Shown here: in pieces, positions 34,960-43,510 of the stretch | How positions within the stretch are numbered: position 1 is the first letter of the stretch | How the letters are laid out: every line of letters starts with the position of its first letter | Assembly (NCBI RefSeq): GCF_014649735.1 | Contig: NZ_BMTP01000014.1 | Span: 124,001-188,000 of the forward strand | Reading direction: 5' to 3' | DNA from: Streptomyces lavendofoliae | GTDB taxonomy: Bacteria; Actinomycetota; Actinomycetes; Streptomycetales; Streptomycetaceae | DNA length: 64,000 bases | The notes under the pieces: model-generated | Told to the model about the DNA's origin: nothing | What the model saw: only the letters and a program-made list of their open reading frames with translations | Database searches by the model: none | Translations under genes and position numbers: made by a program

Positions 34960-35923
34960 GGTGAGCAGGCCGGCATCGCCATGAAGGGCGAGGACGGCGC
35001 ACTGCACCCCGCCGTGGTGGTGGACGTCCGCATCCGGGGCCTGGACCGCGACCACTGGCACATCTGGCTCGACGACCCGGACGCCCGGGGCGCGGGCAGT
35101 CTGCTGCTGTGCCCGCTGCCGGGCACAGACGACTTCCAGCTCAACACCCGCGCCGACGACGAGGAGCGCGACCTCACCCCCGAGGCGGTGCGGCAGCTGA
35201 TCGCCACCCGCACCCACCTGCCGGCCGACGCCGTCACGGACGTGCTGTGGCACTCGTACCACCAGCCGCACACGGCGCTGGCCGAGCGGTTCCGCGACGG
35301 TCGTGTGTTCCTCGCCGGCGAGGCCGCGCGCCCACCCGCCCGGTGGCGGGCAGGACCTGAACATCAGCGTCCAGGACGCCTACAACCTGGGCTGGAAGCT
35401 GGGGCAGGTGCTGCGCCACCAGGCCCCGGACGCACTGCTGGACAGCTACAAGACCGAGCGCCGCCCCGCCGTCGTGCACGTCCTGGAGCTCCGCTCCCGG
35501 CTGTACCGGACGGGCCGCAGTCCGGAAGGTGGCATCGAGAAGGCGCGTGACCGCGGCCGGCTCACCCATCTGCTGTCGGTGCACTACCGCGACAGCGCGC
35601 TGAGCACCGAGACCCGGGAGCGGCTCGCCGGGGCCGCGGTCCGGGCGGGCGACCGCGTGCCGGACCTGCCGTGCGGCACGGAGGACGGCCCGCGGCGGCT
35701 GCTGGAGCTGATGCGCGGCCCGCACTTCACCCTCCTCGCGGTGGACCGCACCCCGCCCCGCGTGCCGCCGGCCGTCGCCACGATCCGGGTGCCCGACGGC
35801 GAACTGGCGGAGGCGCTCGGCGCGGGCCCGTTCCTGGTCCGCCCCGACGGCCACATCGGCCTCGCCACCCAGGACCCCGCCCACCTCGACCGCTATCTGG
35901 CGAAGGCCGGGCTCACCGACTAG
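34960..35923 (+). pseudogene. truncated, frameshifted FAD-dependent aromatic monooxygenase
   Basis: This resembles PheA/TfdB-type FAD hydroxylases used on phenols and polyketides. The N-terminal FAD-binding Rossmann part (about 170 residues) is missing. The middle domain is intact (HPAVVVDVRIRGLDRDHW onward). The conserved GDAAHxHPPxGGQ motif is broken: GEAA is read in one frame and HPPGGGQDLN in another, with a shift at 35329-35332 consistent with a 2-base deletion. The C-terminal thioredoxin-like domain follows in the second frame to the stop at 35923. Both defects make it non-functional. It lies head-on to a P450 remnant. Confidence 0.8.
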
Positions 35924-36022
35924 CGCGGACCCCGGCCGCCGAAGCGGCCCCGGCGCCCCGGCGGGCCGCCCCGCGGTGGCGCCGAGGCCGCACGCCGGTG
36001 CCTTCACCGGGTCGCCGGCGCG

Positions 36023-38008
36023 TCAGTTCGCGGTGACGAGGGAGACGTTGTCGAGGGTGACGGCCGTCTTGGCGGGGTTGCCACCGATCTCGAAGTTGAG
36101 CGATCCGGTGGTGGTGTCGATGGTGGACGTGAAGGTGTAGGTGTACCGCTTGAGGCCGGTGCCGAGGTCGACGACCTGGTCGAGGGTGGAGGTGTAGGGC
36201 TCCTCGCCGAGCTGGACGATGGCCCGGATCTGTGCGGCGGCCGACGCCTTGGCATCGAACGTCAGGGTGTAGGTGCCGCCCTTGCGGAGGGCCAGGGCGC
36301 CCTGGCCGGCGATGGCTTCCCACGAGGCGGTGGTGTCCGCCTCGACGGTCGCGAGCAGCGTGCCGTCGGCGTGGACGATCGAGGCCCGCTCGGCGGCCCA
36401 CCAGTCGTCGACGTTCGTGGTGAAGGTGCCGTTGCGGATCAGGTCGACGTACCGGACCGGCCCCGGGGTGACGACGGGGGCGCCGAAGCCGCCGTTGCCG
36501 TTCCCGGGGTAGGCGTAGACGCTGCCGTTGGTGTGGAGGGCGATCAGGTCGCCCTTCTTGTCGCCGTTGAAGTCGGCGCCGGACAGCAGGCGCATGTTCT
36601 GCCAGCCGTCGCCGGTCTTCTTGGCCGCGTGGAAGGTGCCGTTGCCCTTGCCGGCGTACAGGTACAGGGTGCCGCTGTTGTGGACGGCGTAGAGGTCGGC
36701 CCTGTCGTCGTCGTTGAAGTCGCCGGCGACGAGCAGGCGCATGTTGGACCAGCCGGAGCTGGACAGCGTCCCCGCGGCGAAGTTCTTGCCGTTGCCCGGG
36801 TAGAAGAAGAGGTTGCCGTTGGTGTGGGCGGCGATCAGGTCGCCCTTCTTGTCGCCGTTGAAGTCGGCGGCGGCGACCAGACGTATCGCGCCCCAGCCGC
36901 TTCCGGCCACGGAGGAACCGGTCACCCCGCTCTTGCCGTTGCCCGGGTAGAGGTAGAGGTTGCCGTTGGTGTTGGCGGCGAGGATGTCGCCCTTGCCGTC
37001 ACCGGTGAAGTCCGTGGCGGCCAGCAGCCGCATGCCGCTCCACTTGCCCTCGCTGACCTTGGCGCGCTTGCCGAACTTGCCCTTGCCATCACCCGGCTGG
37101 ACATACAGGTAGTCGTCGGCGGCATCGATCGTGAGCAGATCGGCCTTGCCGTCACCGTTGAAGTCGGCGGCCGTCATCAGCTGCGACCACGACCGCCCCA
37201 CGGTGGTGGCGATCCAGTCGGCCATGTCGTCCGTACGGGTGGCGACGGCGTCGGTGCGCGTCTCGGTCTCACCCAGGCACCCGCCCTGACGCGACCGGGT
37301 GGCCACACCCACCAGCTCGAGACGTCCCTCGGACTCCCGCAGCAGCGGTGCGCCGGTGTCGCCCTTGCACAGGGCATCGGTCTCGGTGGCACCGCTCAAG
37401 GTGAGCTCGGTGTCCGACACGGTGCCGGTCTTCATCGAAGCGGTGTGGGCCGTGCCGGGCACCCACTCGGTCCGGGTCCGGCCGAACCCGACCGCCTGCA
37501 GAACGTCCCCCTCCCCGGCCGGGGAAGCGGCCAGCCCGACCGGCGCCATGCCGGTGGCCGGCGTGGCCAGGCGCGCCATGACCAGATCGCGGGTCGGTGA
37601 GGGCACCAGCTCCACGACCTCGGCCGCATGCCCGCCCGACCCGGTCAGGGAGCTGCGCCCGACGGTCGCGGTGGTCTTCAGGGCGGGCTTGCCCGGCGCG
37701 ACGTTCGTGGGGTTGGCGGGATCGGTGGCGAAGCACGCCGCGGCGGTCAGAACCCACTGACCGTCGACCAGGGTGCCGGAGCAGGAGCGGGCGGCATCAC
37801 CGTCGCCGATGTGGAGACGGGCGACGGACGCCTGGGCGCCGAGGGGGGCGTCAGCACCCGTGGCGGCCAGGGCAGGGGTACCGGTGAGCATGGTCGAACC
37901 CCCGGCGGCGGCCAGGGCCATGGCGATCACGACGGGGCGCGTGCGTGTACGAAGCACGGTGGGAATCTTCCTTGCTATAGGGCGGGCGGTGACTGCGGTC
38001 GGCGCCAT
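36023..38008 (-). CDS. secreted FG-GAP repeat protein with inactive trypsin-like domain
   Basis: The 661-residue exported protein has a signal peptide (to about residue 49) and a trypsin-like domain (50-270). Five or more FG-GAP/VCBS repeats (about 275-520, each with a DFNGDxKxDL calcium-loop motif) precede a C-terminal carbohydrate-binding-like domain (about 525-661). The protease triad is defective: the canonical TAAHC is TAAAC (His to Ala) and GDSGGP is GDTGAP (Ser to Thr), while the Asp region RDLVMARL is kept. It is therefore probably a binding rather than a cleaving protein. The start at 38008 overlaps the upstream stop (TGATG). Confidence 0.88.
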   Translation of the reverse strand: MAPTAVTARPIARKIPTVLRTRTRPVVIAMALAAAGGSTMLTGTPALAATGADAPLGAQASVARLHIGDGDAARSCSGTLVDGQWVLTAAACFATDPANPTNVAPGKPALKTTATVGRSSLTGSGGHAAEVVELVPSPTRDLVMARLATPATGMAPVGLAASPAGEGDVLQAVGFGRTRTEWVPGTAHTASMKTGTVSDTELTLSGATETDALCKGDTGAPLLRESEGRLELVGVATRSRQGGCLGETETRTDAVATRTDDMADWIATTVGRSWSQLMTAADFNGDGKADLLTIDAADDYLYVQPGDGKGKFGKRAKVSEGKWSGMRLLAATDFTGDGKGDILAANTNGNLYLYPGNGKSGVTGSSVAGSGWGAIRLVAAADFNGDKKGDLIAAHTNGNLFFYPGNGKNFAAGTLSSSGWSNMRLLVAGDFNDDDRADLYAVHNSGTLYLYAGKGNGTFHAAKKTGDGWQNMRLLSGADFNGDKKGDLIALHTNGSVYAYPGNGNGGFGAPVVTPGPVRYVDLIRNGTFTTNVDDWWAAERASIVHADGTLLATVEADTTASWEAIAGQGALALRKGGTYTLTFDAKASAAAQIRAIVQLGEEPYTSTLDQVVDLGTGLKRYTYTFTSTIDTTTGSLNFEIGGNPAKTAVTLDNVSLVTAN

Positions 38009-38511
38009 CAGCCGGTGACGCGGAGTTCGACGAGCACCGACCGCGGTCCCTTGTCGACGCCCTCACCCAGCGCCTGGTATCCGTTGGCCTCCGCCTCGAC
38101 CGTCGTCTTCTTGCCGTCGGCGGTGACAGTCGCCCGTACGGGGTGCTCCTGGGTCCAGAGACCAATGACATCGGGCAGTTCGAGGGCCAGGTAGCCCTGC
38201 TTCGCATCGACGTCGAAGCAATAAGTCTTCTGCCCGGTGCGCGACTTCACCTCGATGTCAGGAGTGCCCTCACAGGTGGTCAGCCTGATGTGACCGTCGC
38301 CACGTCGCAGCACGATCTGCTGGTTCTGCTCGATCTGGGCGGCGCCGGGGTAGGAGAAGTCCTCCACCGCCCACGGCACGTCAGCGGCCGCAGCCGGCTC
38401 CGCCTTCTGCGGTGCGGCGCTTGCGGCACCGAACGCCGAAATTCCGCCAACTACCGAAAACACGCCAACGAGACTGCTCAACGCAGCAATGCGGACACGG
38501 GATATCGCCAC
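38008..38511 (-). CDS. secreted protein of unknown function coupled to the FG-GAP gene
   Basis: The 167-residue protein has a signal peptide (about residues 1-33, ending FGAASAA). A mature domain without recognised family follows; it contains two cysteines (TTCEG and TYCFD) likely forming a disulfide and mostly beta strands. The GTG at 38511 is preceded by GGGGGA. Its stop overlaps the FG-GAP start by one base, so the two are translationally coupled and may act together outside the cell. An AAGTTACGCAC element lies 46 bases upstream. Confidence 0.75.
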   Translation of the reverse strand: MAISRVRIAALSSLVGVFSVVGGISAFGAASAAPQKAEPAAAADVPWAVEDFSYPGAAQIEQNQQIVLRRGDGHIRLTTCEGTPDIEVKSRTGQKTYCFDVDAKQGYLALELPDVIGLWTQEHPVRATVTADGKKTTVEAEANGYQALGEGVDKGPRSVLVELRVTG

Positions 38512-38556
38512 AGTTCCCCCTGAGGCTCGATACAGCAGGCGTGAACTCGCCTGCAC

Positions 38557-38574
38557 AAGTTACGCACAAGTAGA
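38557..38574. promoter_or_regulatory. third AAGTTACGCAC element
   Basis: These 18 bases match the lipase-upstream copy at 34692-34709 at 15 positions, in the same orientation relative to the gene. It lies 46 bases before the start at 38511. Confidence 0.4.
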
Positions 38575-38768
38575 ACACATGTATGGTGCTCTACACGCAA
38601 GTCGCCGAGTCGGAAACTGCCTTGTGGCATCCCCTCGCGAACCGGCTTATGGATAAGCCCGGTTGACCTGTGACCAGCCCGTAGACATACCCCACGGGGT
38701 CGATCCGCAGGCAAAGGTTCGACATGCGCATCATTTAGTTGAGAATCAAACGAGGGGGAGTCGGTCCA

Positions 38769-41700
38769 GTGAACCGACACAAGTTCCTTCCCGGAAGGGA
38801 AGAATCCGGAACGCCGCCGGGCAGAACGGCAAGGCCGTGGCGAGGTATCGTCAGCGTCGCGCTACCCATCGCCCTGCTCGCGGGCGTACTGGGAAGCGCA
38901 CCTGCCTTTGCCGAGACCACTCCTGCTGATGCCGCTTTCGACCGCAGCTTGGTCGTCGACTATTGGCAGACCGGTGGTTCGGGAATCAAGGAGGCCGCGG
39001 AGCGAGCTCTGCTCGGTTCCGACGAGGACGTTCGCGCATTCCTCGACAAGGCGCCCGAGATCGAGTACGACGACGACTACGTCGAGGCCAGCCGCATCTT
39101 CAGTGTGGGCGGGTTGGCCGTTCGGGAAGCCACGAAGAAGGCGCTGAAGGGCACACCCGAGGAACTGAGTGCCTACCTGTACAGCGGATGGAAGAAGCCG
39201 CTGGAGGAGGACCGTGAGGTCGAGGCTTCCCGTGTCATCAGTGTGGGTGGCGTCGGCGTGCGGGAGGCGGGCGAGGCGGCTCTGAAGGCCGGTCCCGCAG
39301 CCGTCGCGAAGTTCCTGGAAACGGGCCAGTACGAAGCCAGGGAGGTCGACAACGAGGTCAGGGTCTCCCAACTGTTCAGTGTCGGTGGCCCGAACATGAA
39401 GGCCGCCGCGAAGGTCGCTCTGCGCGGTACGCCTGACGACATCGTCGAGTTCCTGGAGGTCGGGCAGTTCGTCGCCCGCAACCGCGACCAGGAACACGGC
39501 ACGATCGCGCAGCTGACGGAGCAGGCCAAGCAGGCCGGCATCCAGGCCGGGGAGGCCACGCGAAAGTCCGAGGCGGCATCCGCCCGCGCGGTCGCCGCCT
39601 CCCAGGCCGCCAAGGAAGCCGCCGCGAAGGCGGCACGGGAAACCGCCGAAGCAGGCAAGGACGCCACCACCGCCGCGTACAAGGCCGAACAGGCCGCCGC
39701 GTCCGCGCGAGCTGCGGCCGCCGCGGCACAGACGGCGATCGGTGCGGCCAGTGCCGCCAACCGGGCCGCGCGTACGGCGGCGATCGCCGCTGCACAGACC
39801 GCCGGCGCCGCCGCGGCAGCGGCCACTGCGGCCAACGACGCCTACACCGCGGCGATCGCCGCGGCGGGTGACGCGAGCAAGGCGGACGCGGCGAAGAAGG
39901 CCGCGGCCAACGCCCGCGCCGCGGCGCTTCTGACCCGCACGTCCGCCGCCGCGGCCGAGCAGGCCCGTACGGCCTCACTGGCCGCCATCAGCGCGGCGGA
40001 TGCCTCACGCAGCGCCGGAGACAACGCCAACGCGGCCGCGAGCTCGGCCGAGGAGGCCAACCGGCACGCCGAAGCGGCCGGTGTGCACTCCGCCGCGACG
40101 CGCAACGCCGCGGCCGAGGCCCGTCGTCACGCCGGTGTCGCCAACCGTGCCGCGGACAGTGCCACCGCCCTGGCCCGACGCTCCGCGCAGCAGGCCCTTG
40201 AGGCCCGTGACGCGGCGAACTCCGCCGCCGACCACGCCGAGAAGGCCGCCGAGGCCGCCGACCTGGCGGTGAAGTACGCCGGCCAGAGCGCGACCGCTGC
40301 GGCTGATGCGCGCAAGTGGGCCACTGCCGCGAAGGTCGCCGCCGACGCGGCGAGCAACGCCGTGAAGTCCGCGAAGAAGGTGCACCAGCTCGCCCTGGAC
40401 GTCGAGACCCAGGACTTGGCCATCCGCAAGGATGCGGCCCTGGAGCAGGCCCGTAGCGAGAAGAGCCAGACCGAACGGCTGATCTCGGCGTCCGCGACCG
40501 TCGCCCGCGACGCCCGCGCTCTCGACACCACCGCCCAGGCCCTGGCCGCGGAGGCGGCCAAGCTCGATGCGGACACCGCGGCCATTGCCCTCAAGGGCCG
40601 CAAGCTCGCCATGGACGCCCTCAAGCTCCGCGGCCCCTGGCACCAGCAGGCCGCCGCTGCCGCACTCGGCGGCTCGGACGCCGACGTCCTGGAATACCTG
40701 CGCAGCGGATGGAACAAGGCGAACCTGGAAGAGACCCGTGACAAGGTCCTCCAGCTCAGCGTGAGCAGCCCCTACCCCTCGATCCGGCAGGGAGCGGTCG
40801 AGGCGCTCAAGGGCACCCCGCAGCAGATCGCCGACTACTACACCACCGGTCAGTACGTCGTCGGCCAGGACGACCTGACCGTCGCCGTCTCCAGGATCCA
40901 CAGCACCGGCGGAGTCAGCGTCAAGGAGGACGCCGAGAAGGCCCTGGCCAATGGGAGCGGCAAGGTTCTGGCCACCTTCCTCGAGGTCGGCCAGTACCCC
41001 GCCCGCATCACCGACGAGGAAGTCACCACCAGCAGGCTCATCAAGAAGGACGACAGCGAGCTCGATGCCGCCGCCCTGGCGGCTCTCGCCGGCACCCCGC
41101 AGGACCTCCACGAGTTCGTCGCCGTCGGCCAGTACACCGCCGCACGGAAGGACGCCCTCACCGCCCACCACCGCGCCCAGATCGCACGGATCCTGGCCGA
41201 AGGCGAGATCATCGCCGCCAAGGCGCAGGTCAACCGCTGGCGCGCGGCCGAAGCAGCCGCCCGGGCCAACAAGGCCGCCGGAGAGGCGGAAGAGGCCGCC
41301 ACCGAGGCCAAGAAGTCCGAGAAGGTGGCGAAGGACCACGCCGCCGACGCCAAGAAGTCCGCCGACGCCGCCGCGGCCAGCTCCGCCTCGGCCAGTCAGT
41401 CCGCAGCCACCGCGCGCCAAGCGGCCGCCGCCGCCGACCGCGACGCGGACGCCGCCGAAGCATCTGCCGCACAGGCCGACTTCTCCGCCAACTACGCCCG
41501 CGAATCCGCCAGGAAGGCCGATGACGCAGCCGCCCGGGCGCGCGCTTCAGCCGTCGCCGCCGGCAAGAGCAAGGAGCAGGCCGAGGCCTCCGCGAACCAG
41601 GCCTGGCTCGAGGTCCAACGCGCACGCGAGGCAGAGATCGCCGAAGCCAAGCGCCAGGCCGAGGAGAAGCGAAAGGCTGAGCTGGCCAAGCAACAGCAGC

Positions 41701-42788
41701 AGCAAAAGAAGAAGAATTGCAGGTACAAGGAGGCCGGCGGCGCCATCTACGGCTACACCTGCGAACCCCTCAGCGACGTCGGTTTCCTTGATATCGCGAC
41801 TGCCATCGGCAAGGGAGCATGGGAATTCTCCGGGGCCGCCGACATCGAGAAGTGCATCAAGGAACCCACCTGGGGCGGCTGCGCCATGGCAGCCGTCGGC
41901 GTCCTGCCCGTAGGTAAGCTCAAAGCCGCCAAAAAGGCCGCCGACAAGCTCGAAGAGCTCATCGGGAATACACGGGCGAGCCGGGCAGGCGCCGAGTGCG
42001 CAGCCAAGGCGGGTAAGGACAGTTTCCCGGCCGGCACTCGCGTCCTCATGGGCGACCGCACCACACGCCCCATCGAAAAGGTGGGAATAGGCGACTCCGT
42101 CCTGGCCACGAACCCTGAAAACGGAGTCACGGAGCCTCGCCGCGTCGAAGCGACCATCTACACGCCAGATGATCGCGCCTTCACTGACATCACCCTCGAT
42201 CGGTCTACCGGTGACTCCCTCACAACGACGGACCATCACCCCTTCTGGACCGAAAACGGCAAGCGTTGGAAGGACGCGGCCGATCTCACACCTCAAGATG
42301 TTCTGCGCACCCCCGATGGCGCCCCGGCACCCATCAGCAGTGTTCGCCACAGGTCCGGGCTTGCTCCTGCCTACAACCTCACCGTCAAGGATCTGCACAC
42401 GTACTATGTACTGGCGGGTACTACGCCGGTCCTCGTTCACAACACCAACTGCGATATCACATCTGGCTCCCTTCAGGGGGAGAAGCTCGCGCAAAAGTTG
42501 CGGCTGGAGTCGGCGAATTCACCGTTCACTGAGAGCGGCCAGCTGACGCCTGATGCGATCTCCGGCTCCAGGTTGGCCATGCTTGGGACGAAGATGGGGA
42601 ACAAGGAACTGCAAGCTCTGTTCGCAAAACGCGGGGGTGCTGCCCAATGGGGCAAGTACAGCACTACGACACATCAGAGCCCGTACGGTGATTATCAAGT
42701 GCACTACTACATGAACCGAGTGTCTGGTGAGGTCATGTATGACTACGACTACAAGGTCGTCATGAACCGCAGAGGGAGCACCTCGTGA
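38769..42788 (+). CDS. exported ALF-repeat/HINT polymorphic toxin
   Basis: The 1339-residue protein has a signal peptide (to about residue 50). Four ALF repeats (about 57-245) are followed by a long Ala-rich coiled-coil (about 250-615), four more ALF repeats (about 620-795) and a second coiled-coil (about 810-975). A HINT self-cleaving domain (about 1083-1225, with FPAGTRVLMGD, TTDHHPFWT and PVLVHN) precedes a 114-residue C-terminal toxin candidate. This is the architecture of polymorphic toxins that release a C-terminal effector. The GTG at 38769 has GGGGGAG eight bases upstream. GTGA overlap with the next gene indicates a coupled immunity protein. The effector activity is unassigned; it contains GKYSTTTHQSPYGDYQVHYY. 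Confidence 0.85.
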   Translation: MNRHKFLPGREESGTPPGRTARPWRGIVSVALPIALLAGVLGSAPAFAETTPADAAFDRSLVVDYWQTGGSGIKEAAERALLGSDEDVRAFLDKAPEIEYDDDYVEASRIFSVGGLAVREATKKALKGTPEELSAYLYSGWKKPLEEDREVEASRVISVGGVGVREAGEAALKAGPAAVAKFLETGQYEAREVDNEVRVSQLFSVGGPNMKAAAKVALRGTPDDIVEFLEVGQFVARNRDQEHGTIAQLTEQAKQAGIQAGEATRKSEAASARAVAASQAAKEAAAKAARETAEAGKDATTAAYKAEQAAASARAAAAAAQTAIGAASAANRAARTAAIAAAQTAGAAAAAATAANDAYTAAIAAAGDASKADAAKKAAANARAAALLTRTSAAAAEQARTASLAAISAADASRSAGDNANAAASSAEEANRHAEAAGVHSAATRNAAAEARRHAGVANRAADSATALARRSAQQALEARDAANSAADHAEKAAEAADLAVKYAGQSATAAADARKWATAAKVAADAASNAVKSAKKVHQLALDVETQDLAIRKDAALEQARSEKSQTERLISASATVARDARALDTTAQALAAEAAKLDADTAAIALKGRKLAMDALKLRGPWHQQAAAAALGGSDADVLEYLRSGWNKANLEETRDKVLQLSVSSPYPSIRQGAVEALKGTPQQIADYYTTGQYVVGQDDLTVAVSRIHSTGGVSVKEDAEKALANGSGKVLATFLEVGQYPARITDEEVTTSRLIKKDDSELDAAALAALAGTPQDLHEFVAVGQYTAARKDALTAHHRAQIARILAEGEIIAAKAQVNRWRAAEAAARANKAAGEAEEAATEAKKSEKVAKDHAADAKKSADAAAASSASASQSAATARQAAAAADRDADAAEASAAQADFSANYARESARKADDAAARARASAVAAGKSKEQAEASANQAWLEVQRAREAEIAEAKRQAEEKRKAELAKQQQQQKKKNCRYKEAGGAIYGYTCEPLSDVGFLDIATAIGKGAWEFSGAADIEKCIKEPTWGGCAMAAVGVLPVGKLKAAKKAADKLEELIGNTRASRAGAECAAKAGKDSFPAGTRVLMGDRTTRPIEKVGIGDSVLATNPENGVTEPRRVEATIYTPDDRAFTDITLDRSTGDSLTTTDHHPFWTENGKRWKDAADLTPQDVLRTPDGAPAPISSVRHRSGLAPAYNLTVKDLHTYYVLAGTTPVLVHNTNCDITSGSLQGEKLAQKLRLESANSPFTESGQLTPDAISGSRLAMLGTKMGNKELQALFAKRGGAAQWGKYSTTTHQSPYGDYQVHYYMNRVSGEVMYDYDYKVVMNRRGSTS

Positions 42789-43150
42789 AGGTAAGGTTCA
42801 CCGGCCTCGAAGGTCACGAGCAGAGCGTTCGCCAGGGAGCGGATACCCTGCATCAAGGGCGGATCTACGTGGTTCTTGAGGTGCACTGCCAGACGGACGG
42901 ACCGAATTACTTCAGGATTGAGTTCCGCAGAGGCGAACTTCCACCCCTCTTCGACTCGCGACTCTTCGAAGTGGTTGACCCAGAGGTACATCCATCGTGG
43001 ACAGTATCAACCGAGTGGGACGGATCGCTCACCATGGCGCCTAGCGCCTGGCAAGTTCCGGGATTCTGGGAGGAGTTCATGGATCACTCTCCTGATGCGA
43101 TCGAAAAATACGAGATCGGCCGAGATTCCCTAATGTCGCAGCCTGAATAG
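42785..43150 (+). CDS. probable immunity protein for the HINT toxin
   Basis: The 121-residue acidic cytoplasmic protein starts at a GTG that overlaps the toxin stop (GTGA). It has no signal peptide, a beta-rich first half and an aromatic C-terminal stretch (WQVPGFWEEFMDHSPDAIEKYEI). No family is recognised. Its immediate, translationally coupled position after a HINT-processed toxin is the standard place for the cognate immunity gene. The base composition of 42450-43200 is visibly less GC-rich than its surroundings, suggesting that the toxin tip and immunity gene were exchanged horizontally. Confidence 0.7.
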   Translation: MKVRFTGLEGHEQSVRQGADTLHQGRIYVVLEVHCQTDGPNYFRIEFRRGELPPLFDSRLFEVVDPEVHPSWTVSTEWDGSLTMAPSAWQVPGFWEEFMDHSPDAIEKYEIGRDSLMSQPE

Positions 43151-43510
43151 CTGGAAACGCCATTCTCATCTTGAGATCGGCGGAATAGGTTGATCCAATC
43201 AGCTGCCGTGGGGCGGCGAGCGCGCCGCCTCACGGTGGCGTTCACTAGAGGATCTCAATTCTGCTGGTGCATCTGGAGCCCCGACCGGTAACCCCTGTCG
43301 GGGCTCCAGTGCTGTCTTACGGCAGTAGTTGACGGCAAAGTCAGTGGACGAGGGCGGCACAGGGGAGCGGCTCGTCGCCGTGGCCATCTCGGTGGGCTCC
43401 CGACGGCGGAGGTCATGGCTCGAGGCGGCAATGGCATCACGCTGGAGACTCAGTCGCACTTGGGCGTAGACGCCGATGCGCGTTTAACCGAACGCCCATC
43501 GGCCAGGCCG
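43151..43510. other. intergenic stretch after the toxin-immunity pair
   Basis: These 360 bases separate the immunity gene from the ImuB-like gene. A terminator-like hairpin is listed separately. Small open frames on both strands have no ribosome site or coding look, so no gene is proposed. Confidence 0.45.
43273..43309. terminator. hairpin after the toxin-immunity pair
   Basis: CTGGAGCCCCGAC (43273-43285) pairs perfectly with its complement (43297-43309) around an 11-base loop. It would end the toxin-immunity transcript and perhaps the convergent dnaE2 operon. Confidence 0.6.

Noticed and set aside
36023..38008. Active secreted trypsin-like protease
   Set aside because: Catalytic His and Ser positions are Ala and Thr, so the protease label would mislead.
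43273..43309. Possible tRNA or attachment site because of the strong stem-loop
   Set aside because: There is no cloverleaf, TPsiC-like arm or integrase nearby; a terminator is the simpler reading.
43199..43459. An 86-codon minus-strand frame after the immunity gene
   Set aside because: It spans the terminator-like hairpin at 43273-43309 and lacks a ribosome site, so coding is unlikely.
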